Assembly: GCA_028283825.1 (NCBI GenBank)
Contig: JAPWJW010000003.1
Location: 124,001-188,000 of the forward strand
Length of the DNA: 64,000 nt
Source: Azospirillaceae bacterium
GTDB lineage: Bacteria; Pseudomonadota; Alphaproteobacteria; Azospirillales; Azospirillaceae
Direction of reading: 5' to 3'
The translations under genes and the position numbers were made by a program. Position 1 is the first letter of the stretch. Each line of letters starts with the position of its first letter. Of the stretch, positions 19,579 to 27,854 are shown piece after piece. The notes under the pieces were generated by a model. The model ran no database searches, was not told the origin of the DNA, and was given only the letters and a program-made list of their open reading frames with translations.

Positions 19579-20937
19579 TCAGGGCAGGGTCACGCGCACC
19601 TCAAGGCCACCCCCTGGCTGGTTCACCAGGGCGATGTCGCCGCCATGGCCGCGCACGATGGCCAGCGCCGCCGTCAGGCCCAGGCCGACGCCGCCGGTCA
19701 TGCGGTTGCGGGACCGGTCCAGCCGGTAGAAGGGGCTGAACACCTGGTCCAGTTCACCCTCCGGGATGCCCGGCCCCTGGTCGCGGATGGTGATCAGGCT
19801 GGCGTCGGCCATCGTCACTAGGCTCACCGCCGGTGGTGTGGCGTGCTTCACGGCGTTTTCCACCAGGTTGGTGACGGCGCGCTTCAGGGCGAAGGGGCGG
19901 CCGCGATAGACGGCGTGCGCGGGGCCGTCATAGGCCACGGCCACGCCCTGGTCGGCATATTCGTCGATGATGGTGGTCAGCAGGCCGGCCAGGTCGAAGG
20001 CGGTCACCGCCTCCTCATCCCCATCGTCGCGGAAGAAGGCCAGGGCGCCGTCCACCATGGCCTGCATCTCGTCCACATCGCGGAACAGGCGGGCCTGCTG
20101 CACCGGGTCCTCCACGAACTCGCCGCGCAGGCGCATGCGGGTCAAGGGCGTGCGCAAATCGTGGGAGATGGCGGCCAGCATGGCGGTGCGATAGCTGACG
20201 AACTTCTGGATCTGTCCCTGCATGGCGTTGAAGGCGCGGATGACGCCCCGCAGTTCGCGCGGGCCCGCCTCATCGATCGGCGGGGCCTGGGGGTTGGTGC
20301 CGAACTGGCGGGCCGCCGTGGCGATGCGCTCGATGGGGCGGGACAGCTGGCGGGCCGCGATCAGCGACACGGCGGCGGCCGACAGCAGCAGCAGCAGCAG
20401 GGCGATGCCGATGCGCAGGGCGCGTGCGAAATCGCGGGAGCGGTCCAGGGCGCTGTACACCAGCCAGCTTCCGTCCTTCATGGGCACGGCCAGGAAGCGG
20501 GCGTCGGGATATGTCGCGAAGTCGTGGCGCAGATGCAGGGGGGCGGCGCCGGCCGCCGTGCCCATGAAGACCACCGCCGGTTCGTTCAATTCCTCCAGCC
20601 ACGGGCTGGGCAGGGGGAACATGCCATCCGGCCGTGGGTCGCGATTCAGCGCCACGGCCAGGGGGCTGGCGGCATCATACCATTCGATGCGGTATATCTT
20701 GGTGGAGGCGGCGCGAGTCAGGCTGGGACGCACCTCCGGCGGGGCGGCGTCGATGACGTGGCTGATGCTGGTGACGGCCTGGAACAGCCCGGCGTCATTG
20801 GCGGGGGATTGCAGCCAGGTGCCGGCGAAGCTGACCACCAGGGCGCTCAGGACCGCGGCGACCGTGGCGGCGGCCATGATGGTCACGGCGAACCGCCGGG
20901 CGATGGTGTCCTGCGGCCAGAACGGCAGGGCCCTCAT
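19579..20937 (-). CDS. Sensor histidine kinase (EnvZ-like)
   Basis: A 452-residue inner-membrane kinase. Two membrane helices (about 18-40 and 174-195) flank a periplasmic sensor domain of some 130 residues, followed by a HAMP region (ARQLSRPIERIATAARQFG). The phospho-acceptor box is AISHDLRTPLTRMRLRGEF, and the ATPase has NLVENAVKHA (N box), DQGPGIP (G1) and GGVGLGLTAALAIV (G2). HK and regulator overlap by four bases, and the pair is divergent from a MipA/OmpV porin gene that may be its target. The signal sensed is unknown. Confidence 0.92.
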   Translation of the reverse strand: MRALPFWPQDTIARRFAVTIMAAATVAAVLSALVVSFAGTWLQSPANDAGLFQAVTSISHVIDAAPPEVRPSLTRAASTKIYRIEWYDAASPLAVALNRDPRPDGMFPLPSPWLEELNEPAVVFMGTAAGAAPLHLRHDFATYPDARFLAVPMKDGSWLVYSALDRSRDFARALRIGIALLLLLLSAAAVSLIAARQLSRPIERIATAARQFGTNPQAPPIDEAGPRELRGVIRAFNAMQGQIQKFVSYRTAMLAAISHDLRTPLTRMRLRGEFVEDPVQQARLFRDVDEMQAMVDGALAFFRDDGDEEAVTAFDLAGLLTTIIDEYADQGVAVAYDGPAHAVYRGRPFALKRAVTNLVENAVKHATPPAVSLVTMADASLITIRDQGPGIPEGELDQVFSPFYRLDRSRNRMTGGVGLGLTAALAIVRGHGGDIALVNQPGGGLEVRVTLP

Positions 20938-21656
20938 TGGCCCTTCACCATGGCCGTGAAGATATAGCCGCCGTTGCGCACCGTGCGGATCAGGGCAGGG
21001 CTCTTGGGATCATCCTCCAGCTTGTGGCGCAGGCGGCTGACCTGCACGTCGATGCTGCGGTCATACGCCGCGTGCGACAGGCCGCGCGCCAGATCCAGCA
21101 ACTGGTCGCGGGTCAGCACCCGCTGGGGATGTTCCACGAAGGCCAGGAGCAGGTCGAACTCCCCACCTGACAGCAGCACCAGCGTGCCGTCGGCCGACCG
21201 CAGTTCCCGCCGTGCGACGTCCAGGCGCCAGTCGGCGAAGCTGAGGTGGGGCCGCGTCTCCGCCGTGCCGCGCGTGGCCGCCGCCTCGGCCGTACGGCGC
21301 AGCACGGCCTTGACCCGGGCCAGCAGTTCGCGCGCGTCGAACGGCTTGGTCAAATAGTCGTCGGCGCCGATCTCCAGCCCCACGACGCGGTCGGTATGGT
21401 CGGCCATGGCGGTCAGCATGATGACCGGGATGCGCGAGGCGGCGCGCAGCCGGCGGCACAGGCTGAACCCGTCCTCGCCCCGCAGCATGACATCCAGGAT
21501 GACCAGATCCACCGGGCCCGCCGCCAGCGCCGCATCCATGCCGGGCCCGTCTTCCGCCACCACCACGGTATAGCCGTGCTTGCGGAAGAACAGGGTCAGC
21601 AGGGACAGGATGTCCTCGTCATCATCGACGAGCAGCAGGGTGGGCATCGGCATCAT
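20934..21656 (-). CDS. OmpR-family response regulator
   Basis: A 240-residue regulator with a receiver domain (acidic pocket DDDED at 11-15, phosphorylated D55 in VILDVMLRGEDG, lysine in LTKPFDARELLARV) and a C-terminal winged helix (LSGGEFDLLLAFVEHP, RDQLLDLARG, IDVQVSRLRHKLEDDP then TVRNGGYIF). It would be phosphorylated by the adjacent kinase and bind promoters as a dimer. ATG codons at residues 1, 2 and 4 are all possible starts. The intergenic region of about 250 bases to the mipA-like gene is the probable control site. Confidence 0.93.
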   Translation of the reverse strand: MMPMPTLLLVDDDEDILSLLTLFFRKHGYTVVVAEDGPGMDAALAAGPVDLVILDVMLRGEDGFSLCRRLRAASRIPVIMLTAMADHTDRVVGLEIGADDYLTKPFDARELLARVKAVLRRTAEAAATRGTAETRPHLSFADWRLDVARRELRSADGTLVLLSGGEFDLLLAFVEHPQRVLTRDQLLDLARGLSHAAYDRSIDVQVSRLRHKLEDDPKSPALIRTVRNGGYIFTAMVKGQ

Positions 21657-21907
21657 GGGGCGGATGGTAGCACGGGGGGCCGGCCCCTTCGTGTCCGATG
21701 TCCCGGCGGATTATTTCAGGCCGGAAACATTGTGCCGCGCCGGTCGCAAAGCGGACATCACCCAACAAAAATCAGCGTTTAGGGTCCGCACCGTTCCAGC
21801 GACCGGGCGGCCGGGGTTGGGCGCCCCTCATGGGTCGGGCGTGAGGGGTGACATCGGCCGCCAGCCGCTGGGCGGTGAATTCAGTCAACATGAAAGGCGC
21901 CCCGCCT

Positions 21908-22708
21908 ATGCGTACCGTTTTCCGTCCCATGACCCGATACGGCATCCTCGCCGCCGTGCTGGCCGCCACCCCCGCCTTCGCCCAAGAGCAGCCGGGCGCG
22001 CAGCCCCGCAGCACCTGGGACTTCACCGTCGGCGCCGGCGCCATGGCGCGCCCCACCTATGAGGGCAGCGACCATTATACCGTCAGCCCCATCCCCCTGA
22101 TCGACATCAAGTGGAACGACATGGTGGAAATGGGGCAGCAGGGCATCGCCGCCTATTGGCACCAGGGTGCCTTGAAGGTCGGCGTGGCCCTGGCCTTCGA
22201 TCCCGGCCGCGACGACAGCAAGAATTTTTTCAACCAGGGTGACGACCGGCTGAAGGGCCTGGGCAATATCGACCTCTCCACCGGCGTCAAGGTGTTCGGT
22301 TCCTACCAGTTGGGCCGGCTGAGCTTCAACGCCTCCGCCACCAAGTTCAACGGCAGCCAGAATGACGGCGTGGTGGCCAATGTCGGCGTGGGCCTGCCCC
22401 TGCGGCTGGCCGACGGCATCATCCTGACGCCGCATGTCGGCGCCACCTGGGCCAACGACAACTACATGGAAACCTTTTTCGGTGTGACGCCGACGCAGGC
22501 CGCGCGCTCCATCTTCACGTCCTACACGGCGGATGCGGGTTTCAAGGACGTCACCGTCGGCGCCAATCTGCGCTATCGCATCACCGAGCATTGGTTCGCC
22601 ATGACGGACGTGTCGGTGAAGAAGCTGCTGGGCAGCGCCGCTGACAGCCCGCTGACCTATTCCGCCACCAATGCCGTGTTCATGGCCGGCGTCGGGTATC
22701 ACTTTTAA
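21908..22708 (+). CDS. MipA/OmpV family outer membrane protein
   Basis: A protein of about 266 residues with a Sec signal (MRTVFRPMTRYGILAAVLAA TPAFAQ, cleaved after AFA) and the MipA/OmpV pattern: GAGAMARPTYEGSDHYTVSP near the start, an internal series of amphipathic strands, and GVGYHF as the last residues (terminal phenylalanine for outer-membrane assembly). The family forms beta-barrels; MipA of E. coli links murein enzymes and OmpV-like proteins are often controlled by two-component systems. ATGs at 21890 and 21929 are alternatives. It is divergent from the OmpR/EnvZ-like pair. Confidence 0.87.
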   Translation: MRTVFRPMTRYGILAAVLAATPAFAQEQPGAQPRSTWDFTVGAGAMARPTYEGSDHYTVSPIPLIDIKWNDMVEMGQQGIAAYWHQGALKVGVALAFDPGRDDSKNFFNQGDDRLKGLGNIDLSTGVKVFGSYQLGRLSFNASATKFNGSQNDGVVANVGVGLPLRLADGIILTPHVGATWANDNYMETFFGVTPTQAARSIFTSYTADAGFKDVTVGANLRYRITEHWFAMTDVSVKKLLGSAADSPLTYSATNAVFMAGVGYHF

Positions 22709-22711
22709 TAC

Positions 22712-22846
22712 TGCCCTCAGGCGGCGGGCGGCCCCATCCGGGGCCTTGCCTTGTCCTCGACTGCCAGTCCGCCTACGGCTCCCCGGAAGTCTCCGGCGGC
22801 TGCGGTCGCAGCCTACAGCGGCGTGAGGCAATACCTCACGCCGCTG
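22712..22846 (-). repeat. Dispersed structured intergenic repeat, copy R3
   Basis: A full-length reverse copy. Read on the minus strand: hairpin CAGCGGCGTGAGG/CCTCACGCCGCTG (22846-22816), then GGCTGC-GAC-CGCAGCC, then GACTTCC with GGCAGTC, then GGCCCC-GGAT-GGGGCC, and the terminus GCCTGAGGGCA. The stems differ from other copies by paired changes. It lies between convergent mipA-like and glutathione peroxidase genes. Confidence 0.85.
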
Positions 22847-22876
22847 GTTTGACGGCTACCCCAGGGCGGTTCGGCC

Positions 22877-23389
22877 TTAAGCCAGCGCGGCCTCCACCGC
22901 CTGAACGACGGCCTCGTTGGAGGGGCGGAATACCGAGGACCAGTAGCGCAGCAGGGCGCCGTCCTTGCCGATCAGGTACTTGTGGAAGTTCCAGCGCGGG
23001 GCCGCGTCCTCGCCCGCCATGTCCACCAGCCAGCTGAAGAAGGGATGGGCGTCGGCGCCCACCACCACTTCCTTGTCGGCCATGGTGAACTCCACGCCGT
23101 AGTTGCGCTGGCAGAAGGCGCCGATCTCCGACGCGCTGCCCGGTTCCTGCTTGCCGAAATCATTGGACGGCACGCCCACCACCACCAGGCCACGCGGGCC
23201 GTACTTGGCATGCAGGGCCTGCAAATCCTCATACTGGTTGGTGAAGCGGCAGTTGCTGGCGGTGTTGACCACCAGCACCGGCTGGCCGGCATAGGCCGCC
23301 AGCGGCACAGGCTGGCCGCCACCCAGGCGGCGGAAACTGAAATGGTGGGCGGTGGCGCCGATGGTGGCGGTTTGCGGCTGGGGCAGCAT
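22877..23389 (-). CDS. Glutathione peroxidase family (peroxidase)
   Basis: A 170-residue thioredoxin-fold peroxidase. The peroxidatic cysteine is C47 in VVNTASNCRFTNQYEDLQ, followed by VPSNDFGKQEPG and RWNFHKYLIGKDG, all positions typical for the family; the second resolving cysteine often found in the helix region (FPCNQF type) is serine here. It reduces hydrogen peroxide or lipid peroxides with glutathione or thioredoxin in the cytoplasm. GGAG lies before the ATG. A perfect TTTAGAA-N3-TTCTAAA box lies 40-56 bases upstream, suggesting control by an Irr or PerR-type Fur-family protein. Confidence 0.9.
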   Translation of the reverse strand: MLPQPQTATIGATAHHFSFRRLGGGQPVPLAAYAGQPVLVVNTASNCRFTNQYEDLQALHAKYGPRGLVVVGVPSNDFGKQEPGSASEIGAFCQRNYGVEFTMADKEVVVGADAHPFFSWLVDMAGEDAAPRWNFHKYLIGKDGALLRYWSSVFRPSNEAVVQAVEAALA

Positions 23390-23428
23390 GGGGAGGCTCC
23401 TCGGGATCGGTTCAGTGTTAACTTCTAA

Positions 23429-23445
23429 TTTAGAATTATTCTAAA
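23429..23445. promoter_or_regulatory. Irr/ICE-type (Fur family) operator
   Basis: TTTAGAATTATTCTAAA is a perfect inverted repeat with 8-bp arms. It equals the iron-control element TTTAGAA-N3-TTCTAAA described for rhizobial Irr, and it is two bases off the PerR box TTATAATNATTATAA. It lies in the divergent promoter of the glutathione peroxidase and an OmpA-like gene. In this GC-rich DNA such an AT-rich palindrome stands out. Confidence 0.75.
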
Positions 23446-23585
23446 CTAAGCCGCTTGGCAAGCATCTCGAACCGATGGGCATATCAGGCGGGCGGGCGCC
23501 GCAAACCGGTGGTAAAAGGGTTGCGCCGAACAAGGATCGGCCACATTTCCAAGGTTTAGTCCTGTTGTCGAAAGCCCCCTGCCGC

Positions 23586-24302
23586 ATGCGCCGCCCCCAG
23601 ATGGTTTCTCCCCAGAAGGCTATACTGCCCGCCGTGGTCGCCCTGTCCGTCAGCCTGCTGGCGGCGTCCGCCTTCGCCCAATCCGACCCGTCCAGCGGCC
23701 AGGCGACGACGCCCCCGACCTCGGGTGACGTGGGCGTGCCGATCGTGAAGCGCGCGCCGGCCGCACCCATCCCTAAGACGGTGGTGGTGCCCGACACGCC
23801 CAAGAGCCTGCTGAAACCCGAGGCGACGCCTACCCCGAATCACGCCAAGGAGCCTGAGGGCTCGACGCCGGCACCGGTCACGGAGATCCGGCCCCACGGC
23901 GTCACCAATGTGGACAAGGCCACGCCGGTGGCACCGGACGACCACATGACCGTGCCCTTCGCCGCCGGTTCATCCACCCTGGACAAGGCGCAGGAGGCGG
24001 CCCTGGTGGGCATCGCCGGGCGTTTAGGCCAGGACCCGACCCACCGGCTGGAGATACGCGGCTTCGCCCCGCTGCCGTCGCCGGACCGGGAGGCCGCCGC
24101 CCGGCGGCTGTCGCTGTTCCGCGCCAACGCCGTGCGCAACCGCCTGATGGCGCTGGGCGTGGCGAAGGAGCGGCTGGTGCTGATCGCCATGGGGTCCATC
24201 GCGGGCGACGACAACGACAAGGTGGCGGTTCGCGGCGCCAACAAAGGCTCCACCCTGCCGGCGGAGGCGTTCGACAAGGTCGAACTGGCGTTCATCCGCT
24301 GA
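23586..24302 (+). CDS. OmpA-like periplasmic protein
   Basis: About 238 residues. A signal peptide (KAILPAVVALSVSLLAASAF, cleaved after AFA) is followed by a proline- and threonine-rich linker (about 35-120) and a C-terminal OmpA-type domain (MTVPFAAGSSTLDKAQEAAL ... RLEIRGFAP ... RRLSLFRANAVRNRLMALGV). It should bind peptidoglycan loosely from the periplasm. A second ATG at 23601 is equally possible. It is 48 bases before the MotA-like gene and shares a strand, so the three envelope genes probably form one operon, perhaps under the Irr-type box. Confidence 0.78.
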   Translation: MRRPQMVSPQKAILPAVVALSVSLLAASAFAQSDPSSGQATTPPTSGDVGVPIVKRAPAAPIPKTVVVPDTPKSLLKPEATPTPNHAKEPEGSTPAPVTEIRPHGVTNVDKATPVAPDDHMTVPFAAGSSTLDKAQEAALVGIAGRLGQDPTHRLEIRGFAPLPSPDREAAARRLSLFRANAVRNRLMALGVAKERLVLIAMGSIAGDDNDKVAVRGANKGSTLPAEAFDKVELAFIR

Positions 24303-24350
24303 CGTTTGACGTTCTACCGACCCGTCCCCAACAATAAAGGAACAGACCCC

Positions 24351-25517
24351 GTGTCGCGGCCCACCCCCTATCTTTTCCGCATGTGTGTGTTCCTGGCGGC
24401 CGTCGTCGCCGTCGCGGCGGGGCTGTACGCGCAGGTCGAACATTTCTTCATGGCCAACCCGGCCCTGAACGGTCTGATCCTGGGCGCGCTGGCCATCGGC
24501 ATCCTCTACATCTTCCGCCAGGCGCTGATGCTGCGGCCGGAGGTGGAGTGGCTGGAGAATTTCCGCAGCGGCACCGTCACCTCCACCCAGCCGCGCCTGC
24601 TGGCGCCCATGGCCCACATGCTGGGCGACCGGGGCCGGGGCGGGACCGGCGGCGTCAACGGCAGCCGCCTGACCCTGTCGGCCATCGCCACCCGGTCCCT
24701 GCTGGACGGCGTGAGCGCCCGCCTGGACGAAAGCCGGGAGATCAGCCGCTATCTCATCGGCCTGATGATCTTCCTGGGCCTGCTGGGCACCTTCTGGGGC
24801 CTGTTGCAGACCGTCTCCACCATCGGCGGCGTCATATCCGGCCTGAAGGTGGGCGACGGCGACGCGGTGGCCATCTTCGCCCATTTGCAGGATGGGCTGG
24901 CCGCCCCGCTGGCGGGCATGGGTACGGCGTTCAGCGCCAGCCTGTTCGGCCTGGCTGGGTCCCTGGTGCTGGGTTTCCTGGAATTGCAGGCGGGCCAGGC
25001 GCAGAACCGCTTCTACATGGATCTGGAGGATTGGCTGGCCGGGTCTACCCGCCTGGGCGGCGGGGGCCTGGTGGAGGCGGGTGACCAGCCGGTGCCGGCC
25101 TACATCCAGGCCCTGCTGGAAACCACCGCCGAGAACATGGAGAAGCTGCAATACACCATGGCGCAGGGGGAGGATGGCCGGCGCAGCGCCAACAGCCATC
25201 TGATGGCGCTGGTGGAACGCCTGTCTGCCCTGTCGGACCAGATGAAGGCGGAACAGCAGCTGATGCTGCGCCTGGCGGAAGGCCAGATGGAGATGCGGCC
25301 GGTGCTGCAACGCCTGGCCGATGCGCTGGGGCAGGGCGGCGCCAACAGTGGCCTGGATGACGCCAGCCGCGCCCACCTGCGGAACTTGGACCTGCACCTG
25401 GCCCGCCTGGTGGAGGAGACGGCCACCGGCCGCGTCCAGTCCACCCAGGAAATCCGCACCGAGATCAAGATCCTGACCCGCACCATCGCGGCGCTGGGCG
25501 AAGGGGCGGAGCGCTAG
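24351..25517 (+). CDS. MotA/TolQ/ExbB-type membrane channel protein (non-flagellar)
   Basis: 388 residues from the GTG at 24351, which has AAAGGA nine bases before it. Four membrane helices are visible: two near the N-terminus (CVFLAAVVAVAAGLY, GLILGALAIGILYIF) and two longer ones (YLIGLMIFLGLLGTFWGLLQ, FSASLFGLAGSLVLGFLELQ), with the TolQ/MotA proton-channel signature LLGTFWGL between. A long helical cytoplasmic tail (about 240-388) follows. It forms a pair with the gene behind it, and together they resemble an ion-driven stator rather than flagellar MotAB, since no flagellar genes are near. The job is unknown. Confidence 0.82.
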   Translation: MSRPTPYLFRMCVFLAAVVAVAAGLYAQVEHFFMANPALNGLILGALAIGILYIFRQALMLRPEVEWLENFRSGTVTSTQPRLLAPMAHMLGDRGRGGTGGVNGSRLTLSAIATRSLLDGVSARLDESREISRYLIGLMIFLGLLGTFWGLLQTVSTIGGVISGLKVGDGDAVAIFAHLQDGLAAPLAGMGTAFSASLFGLAGSLVLGFLELQAGQAQNRFYMDLEDWLAGSTRLGGGGLVEAGDQPVPAYIQALLETTAENMEKLQYTMAQGEDGRRSANSHLMALVERLSALSDQMKAEQQLMLRLAEGQMEMRPVLQRLADALGQGGANSGLDDASRAHLRNLDLHLARLVEETATGRVQSTQEIRTEIKILTRTIAALGEGAER

Positions 25518-25520
25518 GCC

Positions 25521-26549
25521 ATGGCGGGCATCGGCCGGCGGGCCTCACGCCGCCAATTGGACATCTGGCCCGGCTGGGTGGACGCGCTGTCGTCCCTGGT
25601 CATGGTCATCGTCTTCCTGCTGATGGTGTTCGTGCTGTCGCAGTTCGCGCTGTCGTCCCTGCTGCACGGCAAGGACGAGGCGCTGGCCCGTCTGAACAGC
25701 CGAATCGCCCTGCTGGCCGACCAGCTGGCGATGGAGCAGGCGGACAAGGAAAAGCTGACCACCGACATGGCCGCGCTGAACGAACAGCTGCAGGCATCCC
25801 TGGCCAAGAACACCCAGCTTCAGGCCGAGCGGGACGATCTGTCGGCCCAGGTGCAGGCCCTGACGGATGCCGCCACCGCCAAGCAGGCGGAACTGGATAC
25901 CGAAAAGAACGCCAGTGCGGAGGCCAAGGCCCAGGTCGACCTGCTGAACCAGCAGCTGGCGGCCCTGCGCCAGCAACTGGCGCAGCTGAACGCCGCCCTG
26001 GCGGCGTCGGAACAGAAGGACAAGGAACAGCAGGTCCAGATCGTCGATCTGGGCAAGCGGCTGAACGCCGCGCTGGCCGGCAAGGTGGCGGAACTGGCCC
26101 GCTATCGTTCCGAATTCTTTGGCAAGCTGCGCGAGGTGCTGGGCGACCGGCCGGACATCCGCATCGTCGGCGACCGCTTCGTCTTCCAGTCGGAGGTGCT
26201 GTTCGACAGCGGCAGCGCCGAATTGGGCGATCGGGGCCGCAAGCAGTTGGCCAGCCTGGGCAAGACCCTGATGGATGTGTCGAAGAAGTTCCCCAAGGAT
26301 CTGAACTGGATCCTGCGGGTGGATGGCCACACCGACAACGTGCCCATCCGCACCCCCGCCTTCGCCAGCAACTGGGAACTGTCGTCCGCCCGCGCCACGG
26401 CGGTGGTGAAGTTCCTGATCCAGCAGGGCGTGCCGCCGGAACGCCTGGCCTCCACCGGATTCGGTGAGTTCCAGCCGCTGGAGCCCGGCGACGCCCCCGA
26501 CGTGCGCGCCCGCAACCGCCGCATCGAACTGAAGCTGGACCAGCGGTAA
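25521..26549 (+). CDS. MotB-like OmpA-domain protein with long coiled coil
   Basis: A 342-residue partner of the preceding channel protein. One membrane helix (VDALSSLVMVIVFLLMVFVL, about 20-42) has an aspartate at position 21, equivalent to the proton-binding Asp of MotB. It is followed by about 150 residues of heptad-rich coiled coil (for example LADQLAMEQADKEKLTTDMA) and a C-terminal OmpA/peptidoglycan domain (VLFDSGSAEL, VDGHTDNVPI, NWELSSARATAVVKFL). It starts three bases after the preceding stop. The long coiled coil between membrane and cell wall is not typical of flagellar MotB. Confidence 0.85.
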   Translation: MAGIGRRASRRQLDIWPGWVDALSSLVMVIVFLLMVFVLSQFALSSLLHGKDEALARLNSRIALLADQLAMEQADKEKLTTDMAALNEQLQASLAKNTQLQAERDDLSAQVQALTDAATAKQAELDTEKNASAEAKAQVDLLNQQLAALRQQLAQLNAALAASEQKDKEQQVQIVDLGKRLNAALAGKVAELARYRSEFFGKLREVLGDRPDIRIVGDRFVFQSEVLFDSGSAELGDRGRKQLASLGKTLMDVSKKFPKDLNWILRVDGHTDNVPIRTPAFASNWELSSARATAVVKFLIQQGVPPERLASTGFGEFQPLEPGDAPDVRARNRRIELKLDQR

Positions 26550-26673
26550 CCGGCGGCGGCCACGCCGCTGTAGCCCGCGACCGCGGGCGCCGGAGATTTC
26601 TGGGGAGCCGCAGGCGGACTGGAAATCGAGGATGAGGCAAGCCGCCGGATGGCGGCGCCCGCCGTTTGAGGGC
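26550..26673 (+). repeat. Dispersed structured intergenic repeat, copy R4
   Basis: A forward copy with a shortened first hairpin (GGCGGC ... GCCGCTG). It keeps GCCCGC-GAC-CGCGGGC, GATTTC pairing with GAAATC, GCCGCC-GGAT-GGCGGC and the terminus GTTTGAGGGC. It lies between convergent MotB-like and FemAB-like genes. Confidence 0.82.
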
Positions 26674-26680
26674 ACAAAAA

Positions 26681-27721
26681 CTAGTTAAACACGCCCGCCA
26701 GTTCAACCTCCTCACCGCCCAAACCGCGCTTGAAGGTGTTGATGCCTTCCACGTCGGGCGTCAGGCCGCCAAGATCGAAGGCGACGCGACCCTGGGCCTT
26801 CAGTTCCAGGCAGGCCCGCCACAGTAGCAGATGGTGGGCGCGGGTGCGGCGGCCTTCCGGTCCGCTCCACCCCACCTGGTAGGTCGCCGCCACGCCGTGG
26901 CCGAAGACCAGGATGCCGGCCACGCCCACGCCATCCAGCATGGCGCGCAGGACCAGGACGTCGCCGTCCTTGTGCAGGGCGGTGCGCAGGCGGGTCAGCA
27001 GTTTGGACCCCGCCGCGCGGTAACGCCGTTCTTTGCGGTCGGCCTCATGGTGTTCCAGCAGCCAGGGCAGGGTGTCGCCGTCGCGGTCCACCTCCACCAC
27101 CAGGCCGGCCCGTTCGCCCTGGCGCAGCTTGTTGCGCCATTTGGGGTCCAGCTTGGCGCGCAAGCTGGCCTCATCCGGCGTCAGGTCCAGCCAGATGGTG
27201 CGATAGCCGGGGCCGGGCTGGTGGCGCCAGCCGGCCCAGCGCAGGGCGGTGTCCGTCAGGGGCCCGGCCGGCAGTTCGGCGATGACGCTGGGCCAGGAGC
27301 GCAGGCCCGTGGGATAGGCCTGGCGCAGCAGGCGGTAGACCACGCCCACGGTGGTCCAGTCCTGCGCCTCGGGCACCAGCAGGGGGCCGCGGTGGATCTT
27401 GGCCACCTTGACCATGCGGGCCATGCGCTTTTCCAGCACCAGCACCAGGCCGATGGGCTGGCCCTCCCGCTCGATGATGCCCAGCCTGGGTTTCCAGCCC
27501 TCTACCGTCGCCATGGCGGCGGCATACCCGAAACACTGGGTCAGGCTGCTGCGCGGCACGCGTTTCAGCAGGGCGTTCCATTCGCTGATGCGCGCGCCCT
27601 CCCAGCGGATGGCGATGGCGGGTGGCGCGCCGGCCTTGGGTTTCGTCGCGGTGGCGGCGTCGGCGGGGACGGCCGGCGGTGCCTTTTGGCGCGGCCGGGG
27701 GGCGGGGTGCGATTTGGCCAC
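26681..27721 (-). CDS. FemAB/GNAT-fold aminoacyl- or acyltransferase-like protein
   Basis: About 346 residues from a GTG at 27721. A proline/alanine-rich N-terminus (to about residue 35) is followed by a double GNAT-fold region of the FemAB type: CFGYAAAMATVEGWKPRLGI, IGLVLVLEKRMARMVKVAKI, RGPLLVP and the late GILVFGHGVAATYQVGWSG with FDLGGLTPDVEGINTFKRGL. The last motif (GG-x-x-P...FK-x-G-GG) is seen in lipid II:glycine glycyltransferase-like and peptidoglycan-linked proteins. The substrate is unknown. It is divergent from epmA. A longer start is possible upstream but runs into epmA and lacks family similarity. Confidence 0.7.
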   Translation of the reverse strand: MAKSHPAPRPRQKAPPAVPADAATATKPKAGAPPAIAIRWEGARISEWNALLKRVPRSSLTQCFGYAAAMATVEGWKPRLGIIEREGQPIGLVLVLEKRMARMVKVAKIHRGPLLVPEAQDWTTVGVVYRLLRQAYPTGLRSWPSVIAELPAGPLTDTALRWAGWRHQPGPGYRTIWLDLTPDEASLRAKLDPKWRNKLRQGERAGLVVEVDRDGDTLPWLLEHHEADRKERRYRAAGSKLLTRLRTALHKDGDVLVLRAMLDGVGVAGILVFGHGVAATYQVGWSGPEGRRTRAHHLLLWRACLELKAQGRVAFDLGGLTPDVEGINTFKRGLGGEEVELAGVFN

Positions 27722-27854
27722 GGTTATGCGGGGACTCGACAGCGGCGGGGCGGGGCGGTATGCCGCCCTTGAGCGACAAGCGAGGCGATGGTGCCCGCAT
27801 GGGCCCCGCCTTGTCGACCCCGCCATCACGCTTTCTCCCGGAAGGGCCGCCGCC

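Noticed and set aside
23586-26549. A Zorya anti-phage system
   Set aside because: The MotA/MotB-like pair resembles ZorA/ZorB in general, but the long coiled coil is in the B protein and no ZorC, ZorD or ZorE gene is nearby.
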